Below are positions 63,355 to 64,000 of a stretch of DNA of 64,000 nt, piece by piece. Position 1 is the first letter of the stretch. Every line of letters starts with the position of its first letter. The notes beneath the pieces were generated by a model, which ran no database searches, was not told the origin of the DNA, and worked only from the letters and a program-made list of their open reading frames with translations. This DNA is from Auanema rhodensis (Eukaryota; Nematoda; Chromadorea; Rhabditida; Rhabditidae), in contig OZ059899.1 of assembly GCA_964057225.1 (NCBI GenBank), forward strand, positions 15,942,501 through 16,006,500. The letters are read 5' to 3'. Both the position numbers and the translations under genes were made by a program.

Positions 63355-63449
63355 GATGTTTTTTGACATTCCAACGTAGCTAAAATTGTTTTTACCCTAT
63401 TGCGATGATCAAATTGAAATATAACATACGACTGAAATAGTCACATCAA

Positions 63450-63531
63450 GGTGAGATGGCCGAGCGGTCTAAGGCGCTGGTTTAAGGCACCAGTCTCTTC
63501 GGAGGCGTGGGTTCGAATCCCACTCTCATCA
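63450..63531 (+). tRNA. tRNA-Leu(AAG)
   Basis: Canonical body; anticodon AAG; likely mirror of 60783. Confidence 0.93.
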
Positions 63532-63626
63532 GATATTTTTTGACATTCCAACGTAGCTAAAATTGTTTTTACTCTACTGCGATGATCAAATTCGAATATA
63601 ACATACGACTGAAATAGTCACATCAA

Positions 63627-63708
63627 GGTGAGATGGCCGAGCGGTCTAAGGCGCTGGTTTTAGGCACCAGTCTCTTCGGAGGCGTGGGTTCGAATCCCAC
63701 TCTCATCA
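63627..63708 (+). tRNA. tRNA-Leu(UAG)
   Basis: Canonical body; anticodon UAG; likely mirror of 60606, sharing the AAATTCGAATATAAC spacer form. Confidence 0.93.
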
Positions 63709-63803
63709 GATATTTTTTGACATTCCAACGTAGCTAAAATTGTTTTTACCCTATTGCGATGATCAAATTGAAATATAACATACGACTGAAATAGTCACAT
63801 CAA

Positions 63804-63885
63804 GGTGAGATGGCCGAGCGGTCTAAGGCGCTGGTTTAAGGCACCAGTCTCTTCGGAGGCGTGGGTTCGAATCCCACTCTCATCA
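63804..63885 (+). tRNA. tRNA-Leu(AAG)
   Basis: Canonical body; anticodon AAG; likely mirror of 60429. Confidence 0.93.
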
Positions 63886-63980
63886 GATATTTTTTGACAT
63901 TCCAACGTAGCTAAAATTGTTTTTACCCTATTGCGATGATCAAATTGAAATATAACATACGACTGAAATAGTCACATCAA

Positions 63981-64000
63981 GGTGAGATGGCCGAGCGGTC
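63981..64000 (+). tRNA. tRNA-Leu, cut by window end
   Basis: The first 20 bases of the next unit match the array body; the anticodon lies outside the window. Confidence 0.85.

Larger units (their letters stand above)
62326..64000 (+). repeat. tRNA-Leu tandem array, segment 4 (inverted)
   Basis: The same 177-bp unit now runs on the plus strand, with seven full genes and one cut by the window end. Starts are 62388, then 62919-63981 every 177 bp. The single 531-bp step equals 177 plus a 349-bp LTR plus a 5-bp duplication. Four genes are AAG and three UAG. Reading outward, units partly mirror the order in segment 3. Confidence 0.95.

Noticed and set aside
62421-63374. Minus-strand frames over the inverted tRNA segment and solo LTR
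   Set aside because: Same artefact on the opposite strand, partly running through the GA-repeat of the LTR.

Overview
The window is almost wholly repetitive eukaryotic DNA. A nematode is the best guess but is not proven: the one spliced gene fragment has 40-68 bp introns with short acceptors, one retrotransposon is BEL/Pao, and the DNA is A/T-rich. There are no bacterial operons, promoters or origins. Almost every non-repeat stretch is an insertion into one of two tandem arrays.

Layout. (1) 1-8330 and 14979-41212: a satellite of 200-bp monomers, about 172 copies, with higher-order blocks. From 16057 to 41057 there are 125 monomers of exactly 200 bp. (2) 8331-14978: a complete BEL/Pao LTR retrotransposon inserted in the satellite. 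It has identical 231-bp LTRs, a 5-bp target duplication, a tRNA-Gly primer site and intact gag and pol. (3) 41213-42370, 47930-52439, 54329-61463 and 62326-64000: a tandem array of tRNA-Leu genes with a 177-bp unit and an 82-bp gene. I count 78 full-length genes (41 anticodon AAG, 36 UAG, 1 UAA) plus 3 partial copies. They are on the minus strand up to 61.4 kb and on the plus strand after 62.3 kb. (4) 42375-47929: a minus-strand Ty3/gypsy-type element with 337-bp LTRs differing at two sites, inserted cleanly into the tRNA array. Its body reads gag, then an envelope-glycoprotein-like segment, then integrase; protease, reverse transcriptase and RNase H are absent. (5) 52441-54328: a 5'-truncated eight-exon gene fragment of uncertain family beside a GTTTACCAA-rich minisatellite, replacing part of the tRNA array. 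(6) 61464-62850: two identical 349-bp LTRs in inverted orientation flanking a gag remnant and one tRNA unit. This is the centre of a large inverted repeat where the tRNA array changes strand.

How the parts work together. Each tRNA unit looks like a self-contained Pol III gene, with A box, B box, an oligo-T terminator and a TATA-like upstream sequence. The array is therefore potentially a large dosage of one leucine tRNA body carrying interchangeable leucine anticodons. It abuts satellite DNA directly at 41212. The LTR elements are recent, as their LTRs are nearly or fully identical. The BEL/Pao element could be autonomous; the gypsy-type one would need reverse transcriptase supplied by another element. 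Many short reading frames in the tRNA array are translations of tRNA genes, not proteins.
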